From positions 2,170,001 through 2,234,000 of the forward strand of contig NZ_CP054690.1 in assembly GCF_013348805.1 (NCBI RefSeq): a stretch of 64,000 nt of DNA, read 5' to 3'. Positions within the stretch are counted from its first letter, which is position 1; each line of letters opens with the position of its first letter. Below the pieces are notes generated by a model. That model did no database searches. It was given only the letters and a program-made list of their open reading frames with translations, and had not been told where the DNA came from. The translations under genes were made by a program, and so were the position numbers. Positions 1 through 9,037 of the stretch are shown in pieces. Source of the DNA: Rhodococcus sp. W8901 (GTDB lineage Bacteria > Actinomycetota > Actinomycetes > Mycobacteriales > Mycobacteriaceae).

Positions 1-567
1 CACCACCACGTCGTACGGGCGCGATGCGGTCACCAGTTCGCGCAGCGGCCGCGCGCGCAGTGCCTCCGCGACATCGGACGCGAACGCCGGTGCGACCCGG
101 ACCGGCAGCTGGCGGTCCGACCGCAGCGAGGCCGCCACCGCGAGCAGGCGGTCGCGGTCGAACCGGTCCGCGCCGCCGGCCGCCCGCTCGAACAGGCGCG
201 CGCCGAGCTCGAGGTCGTTGGCCAGATCCGCGGGCCCCTGACCGACGCCGAGCTTCGCCTCCACCGCGTGCCGCCACGTGGTGATCGGGTCACCCCACGC
301 CTCGATGCGGTAGCTCCACGGCCCGACCGCGGTCGGGGTGAACGTCGCGTGGAACGAGTCCAGCTGCGGCCCGGGGTGCATCGGAATCCGCACCGTGTCG
401 GACGGTCCGCCGGGGCCCTCGACGACCAGCGTCGCCGCCACCGCGTCGTGTCCCTCCCGCCACACCGTGGCGGACACCGGAAACACCTCGCCGACCACGG
501 CCTTGGCCGGGAAACGACCGCCGTCGATCGAGGGCAGCACGTCGTCTATGGCGAGGCGACCTGGCAC
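1..567 (-). CDS. glgE: GlgE maltosyltransferase, N-terminal part (cut by window edge)
   Basis: Alpha-1,4-glucan:maltose-1-phosphate maltosyltransferase extends linear alpha-glucan from maltose-1-phosphate in the cytoplasm. Reading the minus strand gives 189 codons that run off the left edge. The first residues are VPGRLAIDDVLPSIDGGRFP, followed by an all-beta N-domain (AKAVVGE, VSATVWREGHDAVAATL, PWSYRIEAWGDPI) and then a helical segment, as at the start of actinobacterial GlgE. The catalytic TIM barrel is outside the window. The GTG start at 567 has a GGAG 5 nt upstream. The divergently encoded glgP at 3323 is the usual GlgE partner in M. tuberculosis, but here three extra genes lie between them. 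Identification is from family knowledge of the N-domain, without the active site. Confidence 0.85.
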   Translation of the reverse strand, partial: MPGRLAIDDVLPSIDGGRFPAKAVVGEVFPVSATVWREGHDAVAATLVVEGPGGPSDTVRIPMHPGPQLDSFHATFTPTAVGPWSYRIEAWGDPITTWRHAVEAKLGVGQGPADLANDLELGARLFERAAGGADRFDRDRLLAVAASLRSDRQLPVRVAPAFASDVAEALRARPLRELVTASRPYDVVV

Positions 568-694
568 GCGGACTCCGTTCGGTCGGTAGGCGTTTGCCCC
601 GTGGGGGCGATCGTGATGGGTCAACCGTAGTTCAGCGGATCGCGACGCGCGGGGATCGTGCGGACGAATCACGTGTCGTCGCCCCGCGCGCGCG

Positions 695-1240
695 TCAGGA
701 GTGCTGGTCGAGCTTGTCGATATGAACGAGAACTCGCTCGTGCCAATCGATCTCGACCTGAACGCGCATCTGTGCGTGTTCGAGGATCAGATCGTCCGCT
801 TTGCTCTGGTCGGGCCATCGCCGGTCGAGTTGGTGGCTCAACTGGGACTGACGTGCGCGCAGTGCGGCGACGCGGTCGCTGATGTAACCGCGCAGGATCT
901 CTCGGTCGACGTCCGAGCTGACGGCTAGGGCGAGATCGACCGGGTCGGGCTTGAGATGTATCTCGCTGAGTGCTTCGTCCCGAAGCGCTCGTAGCTCGCG
1001 GCCGCCTTCGTCGGTGATCTCGTAGATCGTTCTCGCGGGAAGCGTCCCGTCCTGCTCGGTGCGGAGGGGGCGGATGAGTCCTTCCTCTGTGAGCCTGTGC
1101 AGTGCCCCGTAGAGAGACCCGGGTTTCACCTGCGACCACAGGTCGGCGCGGTCCACGCGGGCGTCCCGGCGCAGTTGATGCCCGTGCATCGGCCCGCGTT
1201 TGGCCAGTGCTCCCAGAACGAACAACCGCGTGGGATTCAT
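695..1240 (-). CDS. PadR-family transcriptional regulator
   Basis: A 181-residue regulator. Residues 1-75 form the PadR winged helix ([23 protein letters not shown]; the wing is near [22 protein letters not shown]). The rest is the helical PadR C-terminal dimerisation arm (residues about 90-181, rich in A/R/E/L). PadR proteins usually repress a neighbouring, often divergent, gene and their own gene in response to a small molecule. The ATG at 1240 has AAAGGA just upstream. The gene is divergent from def with only 45 bp between the start codons, and this spacer holds two GAGTACTC palindromes that are good candidates for its operator. The ligand cannot be inferred. Confidence 0.9.
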   Translation of the reverse strand: MNPTRLFVLGALAKRGPMHGHQLRRDARVDRADLWSQVKPGSLYGALHRLTEEGLIRPLRTEQDGTLPARTIYEITDEGGRELRALRDEALSEIHLKPDPVDLALAVSSDVDREILRGYISDRVAALRARQSQLSHQLDRRWPDQSKADDLILEHAQMRVQVEIDWHERVLVHIDKLDQHS

Positions 1241-1253
1241 TCGTCCTTTGTAC

Positions 1254-1278
1254 ACGAGTACTCGTATTTGAGTACTCT
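1254..1278. promoter_or_regulatory. padR-def divergent operator with overlapping def -10 box
   Basis: ACGAGTACTCGT (1254-1265) is a perfect 12-bp palindrome containing GAGTACTC at 1256-1263. The same 8-bp palindrome GAGTACTC recurs at 1270-1277, exactly 14 bp downstream. A -10 like hexamer TACTCT (1273-1278) overlaps the second copy and lies 7 nt before the def ATG at 1286, as expected for a leaderless transcript. Binding of a dimeric repressor to the second palindrome would block def transcription. That PadR is the binder is inference from position. Confidence 0.6.
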
Positions 1279-1285
1279 CGTTTGG

Positions 1286-1849
1286 ATGACTGTGAGACCC
1301 ATCGTGATCGCCGGCGATCCTCTTCTGGCAACTCCGGCGGTCCCTGTGACGCGCTTCGGCTCCGAGCTCGCGGCGTTCGTCGCCGACATGTTCGAGACCA
1401 ACACGGCAGCGAACGGTGCGGGTCTCGCCGCAAACCAGATCGGTGATCCGCGCGCGGTGTTCGTGTACGACCTGATCGACAACGGTGTTCGTCATCGTGG
1501 GTGCGTGATCAATCCGACGTTGGAAACCTCGGAGCGGCCGGAGACGATGCCGGACCCAGATGAACTCGAGGGGTGCCTCTCGGTTCCCGGCGAGCGGTTC
1601 CCCACGGGTCGCGCCGACTGGGCGCGAGTCAGCGGAGTCGACACGGGAGATCGGCCCATCGTCGTCGAGGCGACCGGATACCTCGCGCGATGCTTCCAAC
1701 ACGAGGTCGACCATCTGGAGGGCCGTCTCTATGTGGATCGTTTGATCGGCCGTCATCGACGCGCCGCTCGCAAGATGATCAAGCTGCGGGGGTGGACCGA
1801 GCCGGGTGGCTCGTGGCTCCCCGGATCCACGGACGGCGCCTTCGGCTGA
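1286..1849 (+). CDS. def: Peptide deformylase
   Basis: Removes the N-formyl group from nascent proteins (Fe2+/Zn2+ hydrolase, cytoplasm). The protein has 187 residues. All three family motifs are present: GAGLAANQ (44-51), EGCLS (95-99, metal ligand Cys97) and HEVDH (139-143, metal ligands His139 and His143, catalytic Glu140). The ATG at 1286 starts 7 nt after TACTCT, so the mRNA is probably leaderless. It is divergent from padR and followed by a DprE1-like gene. Linkage of a deformylase to a PadR repressor is unusual for a housekeeping enzyme, and suggests an inducible second copy that could serve as a target-duplication defence against deformylase inhibitors. That role is inference. Confidence 0.92.
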   Translation: MTVRPIVIAGDPLLATPAVPVTRFGSELAAFVADMFETNTAANGAGLAANQIGDPRAVFVYDLIDNGVRHRGCVINPTLETSERPETMPDPDELEGCLSVPGERFPTGRADWARVSGVDTGDRPIVVEATGYLARCFQHEVDHLEGRLYVDRLIGRHRRAARKMIKLRGWTEPGGSWLPGSTDGAFG

Positions 1850-1902
1850 AACGTCGCCACGGAGGCCCACCGATTCTCGCGACATCGGCGGTCGACGGCG
1901 CC

Positions 1903-1908
1903 TATCGT
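1903..1908 (+). promoter_or_regulatory. -10 box, leaderless promoter of the DprE1-like gene
   Basis: TATCGT followed by 6 nt and then the GTG at 1915. No Shine-Dalgarno sequence precedes that GTG, so transcription probably begins at the start codon. This supports the choice of 1915 as start. Confidence 0.5.
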
Positions 1909-1914
1909 GGCGCG

Positions 1915-3312
1915 GTGACTGTGACAGCCGAGTTCGAAACCGCGCGGTGTTCGCTCAGCGGGTGGGGGAGGCGTGCGGCATCGACCGCCGACGTGCTCTC
2001 GACGCCCGACCTCGACGTGATCGCGTCGGCAGTGCAGCGATCGGGCCCGCGGGGCGTCATCGCCCGCGGCCTGGGACGCAGCTACGGCGACCCGGCACAG
2101 AACGCGGGCGGGCTCGTCGTCGACATGACCGCCCTCGACCGCATCCACCACATCGATCCGGCTTCGGGCGTCGTCGACACGGATGCCGGCGTCAGCCTCG
2201 ACGCGCTGATGCGCGCCGTTCTGCCCCACGGTCTGTGGGTGCCCGTCCTGCCGGGCACGCGGCAGGTGACCGTCGGCGGCGCGATCGGCGCCGACATCCA
2301 CGGCAAGAACCACCACTCGCACGGCAGCTTCGGCAACCACGTCGAGTCGCTCGACCTCCTCGCCGCCGACGGCACGATCCGCACGCTCTCGCCGACCGGC
2401 GCCGATCGCGACCTGTTCTGGGCGACGGTCGGGGGAATGGGATTGACGGGCATCGTGGTGCGGGCGCGAGTGCGCATGAAGCACACCGAGACCGCCTATT
2501 TCATCGCCGACCACGACCGCACCGCCGACCTCGACCAGACGATGGAACTGCTGACCGGCGGCTCCGACGACGGCTACGACTACTCGATGTCGGTTCCGGA
2601 CACGATCTCGACCGGTCCGAAGCTGGGTCGGGCAGGGTTCACCCGGGGATCGCTGGCGACGCTCGATCAACTGCCGCCGAAGCTGCGTCGGGATCCCCTG
2701 CGGTTCAACGCCCCGCAGCTGTTCACGGTCCCGGACGTCTTCCCGAACGGGATGGTCAACCGCTTCACCGTGCGTATCGCTGCGGAGGCCGCGTATCGCG
2801 TCTACCCGAAGCACGGTCGCGGCACCATCCAGAATCTGACGCAGTTCTACCACCCGCTCGACCTGCTCGGAGAATGGAATCGGGCCTACGGGCGCGAAGG
2901 CTTCATGCAGTACCAGTTCTCGATCCCGTTCGGTGCCGAGCAGCAGCTCGCCGACATCGTGCGCAGGATCGCCGAGTCCGGTCACCGTTCGTTCCTCAAC
3001 GTGTTCAAGCGGATGGGCGACGGCAACCCGGCCCCGCTGTCGTGGCCGCACCCGGGATTCATGCTGAGCCTCGACTTCCCCATGAGGAGGGGACTCGGCC
3101 GATTCTGCGACGAGCTCGACGAGCGCGTCCTCGCCGCCGGCGGCAGGCTCTACTTCGCGAAGGACTCCCGCACCACACCCGAACGCGTCGAGCAGATGTA
3201 TCCGCGGCTCGCCGAATGGCGCGCCGTTCGGGACCGGATGGACCCGGAGAGGGTGTTCGTCTCGGACCTGGCCCGCCGACTTCAGCTGATCGGTGGTGTC
3301 GAAAGTCGGTAG
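1915..3312 (+). CDS. DprE1-like FAD-dependent oxidase (paralogue with Ser at the BTZ cysteine)
   Basis: A 465-residue FAD-linked oxidase of the decaprenylphosphoryl-beta-D-ribose 2'-oxidase family (M. tuberculosis DprE1 is 461 aa). Conserved blocks are LSGWGR near the N-terminus, [18 protein letters not shown], the [17 protein letters not shown] flavin-binding stretch, [23 protein letters not shown], and the active-site Lys in YFAKDSRTT. DprE1 and DprE2 together make decaprenylphosphoryl arabinose for arabinogalactan, but no dprE2 is adjacent, so this may be a paralogue acting on another glycolipid. The residue aligned with the benzothiazinone-reactive Cys387 (in NICVDFP) is Ser385 here (FMLSLDFP). 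The GTG start at 1915 is set by a leaderless promoter. The stop codon overlaps the glgP -10 box. Confidence 0.85.
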   Translation: MTVTAEFETARCSLSGWGRRAASTADVLSTPDLDVIASAVQRSGPRGVIARGLGRSYGDPAQNAGGLVVDMTALDRIHHIDPASGVVDTDAGVSLDALMRAVLPHGLWVPVLPGTRQVTVGGAIGADIHGKNHHSHGSFGNHVESLDLLAADGTIRTLSPTGADRDLFWATVGGMGLTGIVVRARVRMKHTETAYFIADHDRTADLDQTMELLTGGSDDGYDYSMSVPDTISTGPKLGRAGFTRGSLATLDQLPPKLRRDPLRFNAPQLFTVPDVFPNGMVNRFTVRIAAEAAYRVYPKHGRGTIQNLTQFYHPLDLLGEWNRAYGREGFMQYQFSIPFGAEQQLADIVRRIAESGHRSFLNVFKRMGDGNPAPLSWPHPGFMLSLDFPMRRGLGRFCDELDERVLAAGGRLYFAKDSRTTPERVEQMYPRLAEWRAVRDRMDPERVFVSDLARRLQLIGGVESR

Positions 3313-3315
3313 TGT
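3310..3315 (+). promoter_or_regulatory. -10 box of glgP built on the upstream stop codon
   Basis: TAGTGT lies 7 nt before the glgP GTG at 3323. Its first three bases are the TAG stop codon of the DprE1-like gene. glgP therefore appears to have its own leaderless promoter inside the end of the upstream gene. Confidence 0.45.
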
Positions 3316-3322
3316 TCGCGGC

Positions 3323-5923
3323 GTGAAAGCCCTGCGTCGGTTCACCGTCCGAGCCCACCTGCCCGAGCGTCTCGCGGCCCTGGGGCCGCTGTCGACCAAT
3401 CTGCGCTGGTCGTGGCATCCGGAGACACAGGATCTGTTCGCGTCGATCGACCCCGACCTGTGGACGGCGGTGCGCCACGACCCGGTCCGGATGCTCGGCG
3501 AGGTCGATCCCTACCGGCTCGACGAACTGGCGACCGACCAGGCGTTCCTGGCCGAGCTGGACCGCTCGGCCGCCGATCTGGACGACTACCTGACCCGGCC
3601 CCGCTGGTACCAGGACCAGCTCGGCAAGGGTGCCGCGCTGGCCACGGGGATCGCGTACTTCTCGATGGAGTTCGGTGTCACCGAGGTGCTGCCGAACTAC
3701 TCCGGCGGGCTCGGCATCCTCGCCGGCGATCACCTCAAGGCCGCGTCGGATCTGGGGCTGCCGCTGATCGGCGTCGGGCTGCTGTACCGCTCCGGCTACT
3801 TCCGGCAGTCGCTCACCGCGGACGGCTGGCAGGCCGAGCACTACCCGGCCCACGACCCGCAGGGGCTGCCGCTGCGGCTGCTCACCGAGAGCGCCGAGAA
3901 AGGCGGACCCGGCGCGCCGGTGCTGATCCACATCGCGATGCCCGGCGGCCGCGTGCTGCGGGCGCGGGTGTGGATCGCGCAGGTCGGCCGGGTGCCGCTG
4001 CTGCTGCTCGACTCGGACATCGCGGAGAACGATCCCGAACTGCGCGCCGTGACCGACCGGCTCTACGGCGGCGACCAGGACCACCGGATCAAGCAGGAGA
4101 TCCTCGCCGGCATCGGCGGTGTGCGGGCGGTTCGCGCCTACACCCGCGCGCACGGGATCGCCGATCCCGAGGTGTTCCACATGAACGAGGGACACGCCGG
4201 TTTCCTCGGCCTCGAACGCATCCGGGAGCTGATCACCACCTCCGCACTGGACTTCGACGCCGCGCTCGCGGCGGTGCGCGCCGGCACGGTGTTCACGACG
4301 CACACCCCGGTCCCGGCGGGTATCGACCGGTTCCCGACCGAGTTGGTGCGCCGCTACTTCGGCGGCAGCGAGGGCGAGCAGGAGTCGACATTGCTGCCCG
4401 GACTGGGGGTGGACCGCATCCTCGCGCTCGGCGGCGAGAACAACCCCGGCGTGTTCAACATGGCGCACATGGGACTTCGGCTGGGCCAGCGCGCGAACGG
4501 GGTCTCGAAGCTGCACGGCGAGGTGAGCCGGGAGATGTTCGAGTCGCTGTGGCCCGGCTTCGACGCCGCCGAGGTGCCGATCGGCTCGGTCACCAACGGC
4601 GTGCACGCTCCGACGTGGGCGGCCCGTGAGTGGATGGACCTCGGACGCCGACTCGTGGGGCCGGGCCTGCTGGAGGAGGCCCGCGGCTGGGAACGGCTGC
4701 GGGAGATCGACTCCGGTGAACTGTGGTCGACCCGGAACACGTTGCGTGCGCAGTTGGTGGACGAGGTTCGTCGCCGGGTGCGCGCGTCATGGCTCGAGCG
4801 CGGCGCGACCGAGGCCGAGCTCGGCTGGACGACAGAGGTGTTCGACCCGAACGTCCTGACCGTCGGGTTCGCGCGGCGTGTCCCGACGTACAAGCGCCTC
4901 ACCCTGATGCTGCGGGACCCCGAGCGGTTGCGCGCGCTGCTGCTCGACGACGAGCGTCCGGTGCAGCTCGTGGTCGCCGGCAAAAGTCACCCCGCCGACG
5001 AGGGCGGCAAGGCCCTGATCCAGCAGGTGGTGCGGTTCGCCGACCAGCAGGACGTCCGGCACCGGATCGTGTTCCTGCCCGACTACGACATGTCGATGGC
5101 GCGGTACCTGTACTGGGGCTGCGACGTGTGGCTCAACAACCCGCTGCGCCCGCTCGAGGCGTGCGGGACGTCGGGCATGAAGTCGGCGCTCAACGGCGGA
5201 CTGAACCTGTCCATCCGCGACGGCTGGTGGGACGAGATGTTCGACGGGGAGAACGGCTGGGCCATCCCCACCGCCGACGGTGTCGCCGACGAGACCCGCC
5301 GCGACGACCTCGAGGCCACCGCACTGTACGAGTTGCTCGAGCGGTCGGTGCTGCCACGCTTCTACGACCGTGACGGCGGCGGGCTGCCGACCCGCTGGCT
5401 CGAGATGGTCCGTCACACGCTGCAGACCCTGGGTCCGAAGGTGCTGGCGTCGCGCATGGTCCGCGACTACGCCGTCGAGTACTACGCGCCGGCGGCGGCC
5501 GCGGCCCGGAAGATGCTGCCCGACAACTTCGCCGGTGCCCGCGAGGTGGCCGAGTACCGGCGCCGGGTGGGTGCGGTATGGCCGGGTGTGCAGGTGGCGC
5601 AGGTCGACAGCGCCGGGCTGCCCGACAACCCCGAGATCGGCGCCGATCTGTCGCTGCGCGCGTACGTCCGACTCGGTGGGCTGTCGCCGGAGGACGTAGT
5701 CGTGCAGGCGGTGCTCGGCAAGGTGGGCCCCACCGAGGACCTCACCGACTTGACGGCCGTGCCGATGGTGCACACCGGCACCGACGGGCTGGGGGAGGTG
5801 TTCGAGGCCACCACACCGTTGCCGGTGTCGGGGTCGGTGGGCTACACCGTCCGTGTCCTGCCGCACCACGACCTGCTCGCCACCGACGCCGAGCTGGGAC
5901 TCGTCGCGGCGCCGTACGTCTAG
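3323..5923 (+). CDS. glgP: Alpha-glucan (glycogen) phosphorylase
   Basis: Phosphorolysis of alpha-1,4-glucan to glucose-1-phosphate; PLP-dependent, cytoplasmic. 866 residues, close to the 863 of M. tuberculosis GlgP. The N-domain (KALRRFTVRAHLPERL ... LSTNLRWSWHPETQDLF) is the short actinobacterial/archaeal form. Catalytic features are YFSMEFG, NYSGGLGILAGDHLKAASDLG, HMNEGHAGFLGLE, and the C-terminal PLP-binding region EACGTSGMKSALNGGLNLSIRDGWWDE, where the Lys is in GMKS. Start GTG at 3323. It is divergent from glgE and works on the same glucan pool. A short GC hairpin lies 20 nt beyond the stop, before the convergent YCII gene. Confidence 0.96.
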   Translation: MKALRRFTVRAHLPERLAALGPLSTNLRWSWHPETQDLFASIDPDLWTAVRHDPVRMLGEVDPYRLDELATDQAFLAELDRSAADLDDYLTRPRWYQDQLGKGAALATGIAYFSMEFGVTEVLPNYSGGLGILAGDHLKAASDLGLPLIGVGLLYRSGYFRQSLTADGWQAEHYPAHDPQGLPLRLLTESAEKGGPGAPVLIHIAMPGGRVLRARVWIAQVGRVPLLLLDSDIAENDPELRAVTDRLYGGDQDHRIKQEILAGIGGVRAVRAYTRAHGIADPEVFHMNEGHAGFLGLERIRELITTSALDFDAALAAVRAGTVFTTHTPVPAGIDRFPTELVRRYFGGSEGEQESTLLPGLGVDRILALGGENNPGVFNMAHMGLRLGQRANGVSKLHGEVSREMFESLWPGFDAAEVPIGSVTNGVHAPTWAAREWMDLGRRLVGPGLLEEARGWERLREIDSGELWSTRNTLRAQLVDEVRRRVRASWLERGATEAELGWTTEVFDPNVLTVGFARRVPTYKRLTLMLRDPERLRALLLDDERPVQLVVAGKSHPADEGGKALIQQVVRFADQQDVRHRIVFLPDYDMSMARYLYWGCDVWLNNPLRPLEACGTSGMKSALNGGLNLSIRDGWWDEMFDGENGWAIPTADGVADETRRDDLEATALYELLERSVLPRFYDRDGGGLPTRWLEMVRHTLQTLGPKVLASRMVRDYAVEYYAPAAAAARKMLPDNFAGAREVAEYRRRVGAVWPGVQVAQVDSAGLPDNPEIGADLSLRAYVRLGGLSPEDVVVQAVLGKVGPTEDLTDLTAVPMVHTGTDGLGEVFEATTPLPVSGSVGYTVRVLPHHDLLATDAELGLVAAPYV

Positions 5924-5942
5924 GTCGAGACCGCTTCGACAC

Positions 5943-5963
5943 CGCGGGGCATGATTCCCCGCG
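5943..5963. terminator. Hairpin between convergent glgP and YCII gene
   Basis: Perfect 7-bp stem CGCGGGG / CCCCGCG with a 7-nt loop, in the 52-bp gap between two convergent stop codons. There is no U-tract. It is a plausible bidirectional end of transcription. Confidence 0.4.
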
Positions 5964-5975
5964 AGGCCGAACCCG

Positions 5976-6317
5976 TCAGCTGGCGGGGTCGTACTGGAAC
6001 GCGCGGACCTCCTGCGCGCACCGGCAGGCAGCCGCGATCTTCGCAGCCCATTCCAGGGCCGCCTCGTGGGAGGGCAACTCGAGGAGCGCGTAGCCGCCTT
6101 CGAGCTGTTTCGTCTGCGGGTACGTGCCCTCGGTCACCGTGCCGTCCCCGTCGACCAGGACGGGCGGAACGCTCTCGTCGATTCCGCCGCCGAACACCCA
6201 GACGCCGGCGTCCTTCGCCTCCTCGACCACCGCGTGCGCCGCATCCGAAACTGCCTGCAGATCCTCGGCGGGAAAGACCATGGCGCCACTCGGGAACGAG
6301 ATCAGGTACTTCGTCAT
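5976..6317 (-). CDS. YCII-domain protein
   Basis: 113 residues, a single YCII-related (DGPF-type) ferredoxin-like domain: MTKYLISFPSGAM, then LQAVSDAAHAVVEEAKDAGVWVFGGGI, and the closing VRAFQYDPAS. Such proteins are small cytoplasmic dimers with no settled reaction; some accompany ECF sigma factors, but none is seen nearby. The ATG at 6317 has GAAGGAGT upstream. It lies downstream of the ABC exporter on the same strand, 86 bp after its stop, so it may be a separate unit. Confidence 0.8.
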   Translation of the reverse strand: MTKYLISFPSGAMVFPAEDLQAVSDAAHAVVEEAKDAGVWVFGGGIDESVPPVLVDGDGTVTEGTYPQTKQLEGGYALLELPSHEAALEWAAKIAAACRCAQEVRAFQYDPAS

Positions 6318-6403
6318 CGCGTCGACTCCTTCTTCCGTACTGTCACCGGGACACCCCCGCTCCCCGTCGGACATCCGCTGCTCGCCACGGTCATCCTCAT
6401 CCG

Positions 6404-8053
6404 TCAGGACTGGATGTCGCGGCGCCGGAACCCGGCCAGCGCGAGCACGTAGAGCGCCGCCGCGATGACGAGCAGCACGATCAGCGGCGCGATGTCGAAC
6501 GTGTCCGCCGGCAGGTTCGGTGTGAAATGGAACGGCGATGCCCATCCCGTCCAGTCGGGCAGGACCTCGAGGAACATCCCGATCACCAGCGCGTAACCGA
6601 GGTACACCCACACCACCGCCAGCAGGCGCGGGAACCACGCGTACACCACCGCGGTCAGCCCGATGATCGTCAGTGTGGCGGGCAGTCCGTTCGCGGCGGC
6701 GCCGACGAGGCGCCCGAACATCGAACCGTCGTGCAGCGTCGCGGCCGCGGTGATGCCCATCGCGGCACCCGCCGCCAGCACGATCAACGCGGTCGCGACA
6801 GTGATCACGGCCAGTTGCGCGCCCAGCCACCGCCAGCGGGAGACCGGGCTCGCCAGGACGTCCTCGGCCCGGCCCGACGTCTCCTCGTTGCGCGCCGACT
6901 GGACGGCGGTGAGCGCGTACATGCACGCCATGATGGTCAGGAACACCAGGTACAGCGCGAACGCGCCCTGCGCGGCGTTGGCCTCGCCTCCCGGCAGCAG
7001 CCCGGCCAGGCGGGGGTCCTGATTGACGAAGTCGGCGACCTGCTGGCCCAGCGCCCCGATCGGGAAGGCGAGCGCGACGACGCCGATTCCCCACGCCACG
7101 ATCTGGTTGCGCTGCATGCGCACCGTCAGCGCGGCGATCCCGGTGAGGGTGCTGCTCGCGCGGGGCCGGCCGCCCCGCGGGGCCACCAGGCCGGCGCCGA
7201 TGTCGCGTCGGCCCACCACCGCGTAGGCGAGGACGACACCGACGACCACCGCGCCGAGGCCCAGCAGCAATGGCCACCATCGCTCGTCGACGTACGCGCG
7301 GGTGGATTGCGCCCAGCCGATCGGCGACAGCCACGACCACACGCTGCCGTCCTCCTTGGCGCGGACGTCCCCGATCGCGCGCAGCAGGTACGCGGCCGCG
7401 ACCGCGACCAGACCCAGTCCGCTCGCGGTGCGGGCATGCTCGGTGACCTGCGAGAACAGGGCCGATGTCGCGCCGAACGCCAGACCGATCATGAACACCC
7501 CGGCGGCCAGGTTCCACGACCCGACGGCCGGCAGTCCCACCGCGGTCAGACCGAGCCCGAGGACCAGTCCGATCAGCAGGTTCGCCAACAGCACCACTGC
7601 GAGTCCCGACGTGATCGGCGCGAATCTGCCGACCACGGCCGAACGCAGCATCTCGGCGCGGCCGGACTCCTCCTCGGTCCGCAGATGCAGGGTCACCAAC
7701 AGCACCGACATGACCGCGACGGCGATCATCGTCATCCCCGCGATCTCGTTCGCCACCATCGCGCCGAGCGTGTAGTCGGACAGTCCGTAGCCGGGCCCGG
7801 CCAGCGCCGTCGCGGCCGGCGACTCGATGAGGGCGGCGCGTGCCTGACGCGATTCCGGGGTGGGGTAGAGGGTCTGGTAGCTCGACGCCAGCAGCACCGT
7901 CGAGCCGCCGACCGCGATCACCCACGCCGGCAGCCGGATCCGGTCGACCCGCAGCGCCAACCGGGTGAGCGTCCACGTCCCGGCGAGACGGTCCGTCGTC
8001 GAGGTCCCGGCCGGTCCGGTGACCCGTTCGACGCCCGCGACCTGCGCCGTCAT
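6404..8053 (-). CDS. ABC exporter permease (tetronasin-type, duplicated)
   Basis: 549-residue integral membrane protein with about twelve hydrophobic helices in two similar halves (each half contains a segment of the type S.RNEE.SGRAE, seen as [21 protein letters not shown] and [21 protein letters not shown]). This architecture matches the actinobacterial tetronasin/polyketide exporter permeases, M. tuberculosis Rv1217c type. The ATG at 8053 overlaps the TGA of the ATPase gene (ATGA), so the two are translationally coupled and form one exporter. The substrate is unknown; resistance or lipid export are both possible. Confidence 0.85.
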   Translation of the reverse strand: MTAQVAGVERVTGPAGTSTTDRLAGTWTLTRLALRVDRIRLPAWVIAVGGSTVLLASSYQTLYPTPESRQARAALIESPAATALAGPGYGLSDYTLGAMVANEIAGMTMIAVAVMSVLLVTLHLRTEEESGRAEMLRSAVVGRFAPITSGLAVVLLANLLIGLVLGLGLTAVGLPAVGSWNLAAGVFMIGLAFGATSALFSQVTEHARTASGLGLVAVAAAYLLRAIGDVRAKEDGSVWSWLSPIGWAQSTRAYVDERWWPLLLGLGAVVVGVVLAYAVVGRRDIGAGLVAPRGGRPRASSTLTGIAALTVRMQRNQIVAWGIGVVALAFPIGALGQQVADFVNQDPRLAGLLPGGEANAAQGAFALYLVFLTIMACMYALTAVQSARNEETSGRAEDVLASPVSRWRWLGAQLAVITVATALIVLAAGAAMGITAAATLHDGSMFGRLVGAAANGLPATLTIIGLTAVVYAWFPRLLAVVWVYLGYALVIGMFLEVLPDWTGWASPFHFTPNLPADTFDIAPLIVLLVIAAALYVLALAGFRRRDIQS

Positions 8054-8970
8054 CGTCGCTCGATGCCCAGCGAGTCGAACTCGTCGCTGTACTCGCGCAG
8101 GAACAGGTCCTCGAGCGTCGGCGGGTGCGCGGTGATCGTCAGCACGCCGAGTCCGGTGAGCGTCGACATGACCGAATCGATCCGGTCGGAGTCGACGTCG
8201 AAGGTGATGCCGTTGTCCTGGTCGACGAGCGTCTGCAGGTTGTACACACCCGGCATCGAGGCGAGCCCGTCCGGAGCCTCGCGGGTGGTGGCGGTGATCG
8301 TGGTCCGGGTCAGGTGGCGCAGCTCGCGCAGGGTGCCGCTCTGCACCGTCCGGCCGGCGCGGATGATCGTGACCACCCCGCACAGCGACTCCACCTCGGC
8401 CAGGATGTGGCTCGACAGCAGGATCGTGCGGCCGTCCCGCGTCGCCTCGCCGATGCACTGCTGGAACACCGCCTCCATCAACGGGTCCAGGCCCGACGTC
8501 GGCTCGTCGAGGATCAGCAGTTGTGCATCGGCGGCCAGCGCCGCGATCAGCGCGACCTTCTGCCGATTGCCCTTCGAGTACGTGCGGCCCTTGCGGGTGG
8601 GATCGAGTTCGAAGCGCTCCATCAGCTCCTGGCGCCGCGCCTCGTCGAGGCCCCCGCGGAGCCGTCCGAACAGGTCGATGGCCTCGCCGCCGGTGAGGTT
8701 GGGCCACAGGTTCACATCGCCCGGCACGTACGCGAGGTGCCGGTGCAGGCTGACGGCGTCGCGCCACGGGTCGGCGCCGAGTACGGTCACCTCGCCGCCG
8801 TCGGCGCGCAGCAGACCCAGCAGCACCCGGATGGTGGTGGACTTGCCGGATCCGTTGGGGCCGAGGAAGCCGTGGACCTCGCCGGGGCCGACCTCGAGGT
8901 CGAGGCCGTCGAGGGCATGGACGTCACCGAAACGCTTGGCGAGGCCACGAACCGAGATCACCGGGTCCAT
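8050..8970 (-). CDS. ABC exporter ATPase (tetronasin-type)
   Basis: 306-residue nucleotide-binding subunit. Walker A is GPNGSGKST (about 39-47), the ABC signature region is [16 protein letters not shown], Walker B is [14 protein letters not shown], and the switch His is in [11 protein letters not shown]. The C-terminal 80 residues form the extra domain of drug-export ATPases ([13 protein letters not shown] ... [10 protein letters not shown]). It powers the permease encoded immediately downstream, with a 4-nt overlap. Start ATG at 8970 lies 6 nt from a TATGCT -10 box, indicating a leaderless two-gene operon. Confidence 0.92.
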   Translation of the reverse strand: MDPVISVRGLAKRFGDVHALDGLDLEVGPGEVHGFLGPNGSGKSTTIRVLLGLLRADGGEVTVLGADPWRDAVSLHRHLAYVPGDVNLWPNLTGGEAIDLFGRLRGGLDEARRQELMERFELDPTRKGRTYSKGNRQKVALIAALAADAQLLILDEPTSGLDPLMEAVFQQCIGEATRDGRTILLSSHILAEVESLCGVVTIIRAGRTVQSGTLRELRHLTRTTITATTREAPDGLASMPGVYNLQTLVDQDNGITFDVDSDRIDSVMSTLTGLGVLTITAHPPTLEDLFLREYSDEFDSLGIERR

Positions 8971-8976
8971 CGCCCG

Positions 8977-8982
8977 AGCATA
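8977..8982 (-). promoter_or_regulatory. -10 box of the ABC exporter operon
   Basis: TATGCT read on the minus strand, 6 nt before the ATG ending at 8970; consistent with a leaderless transcript. Confidence 0.5.
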
Positions 8983-9037
8983 GGGCGGATGCGGGGGCGT
9001 CGGCCCAGTTTTGCCGGGGTGCGTGCTCAGCCGCGTC

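Noticed and set aside
595-607. GCCCC-GTG-GGGGC hairpin between padR and glgE as a terminator
   Set aside because: Only a 5-bp stem with a 3-nt loop and no U-tract; too weak to call.
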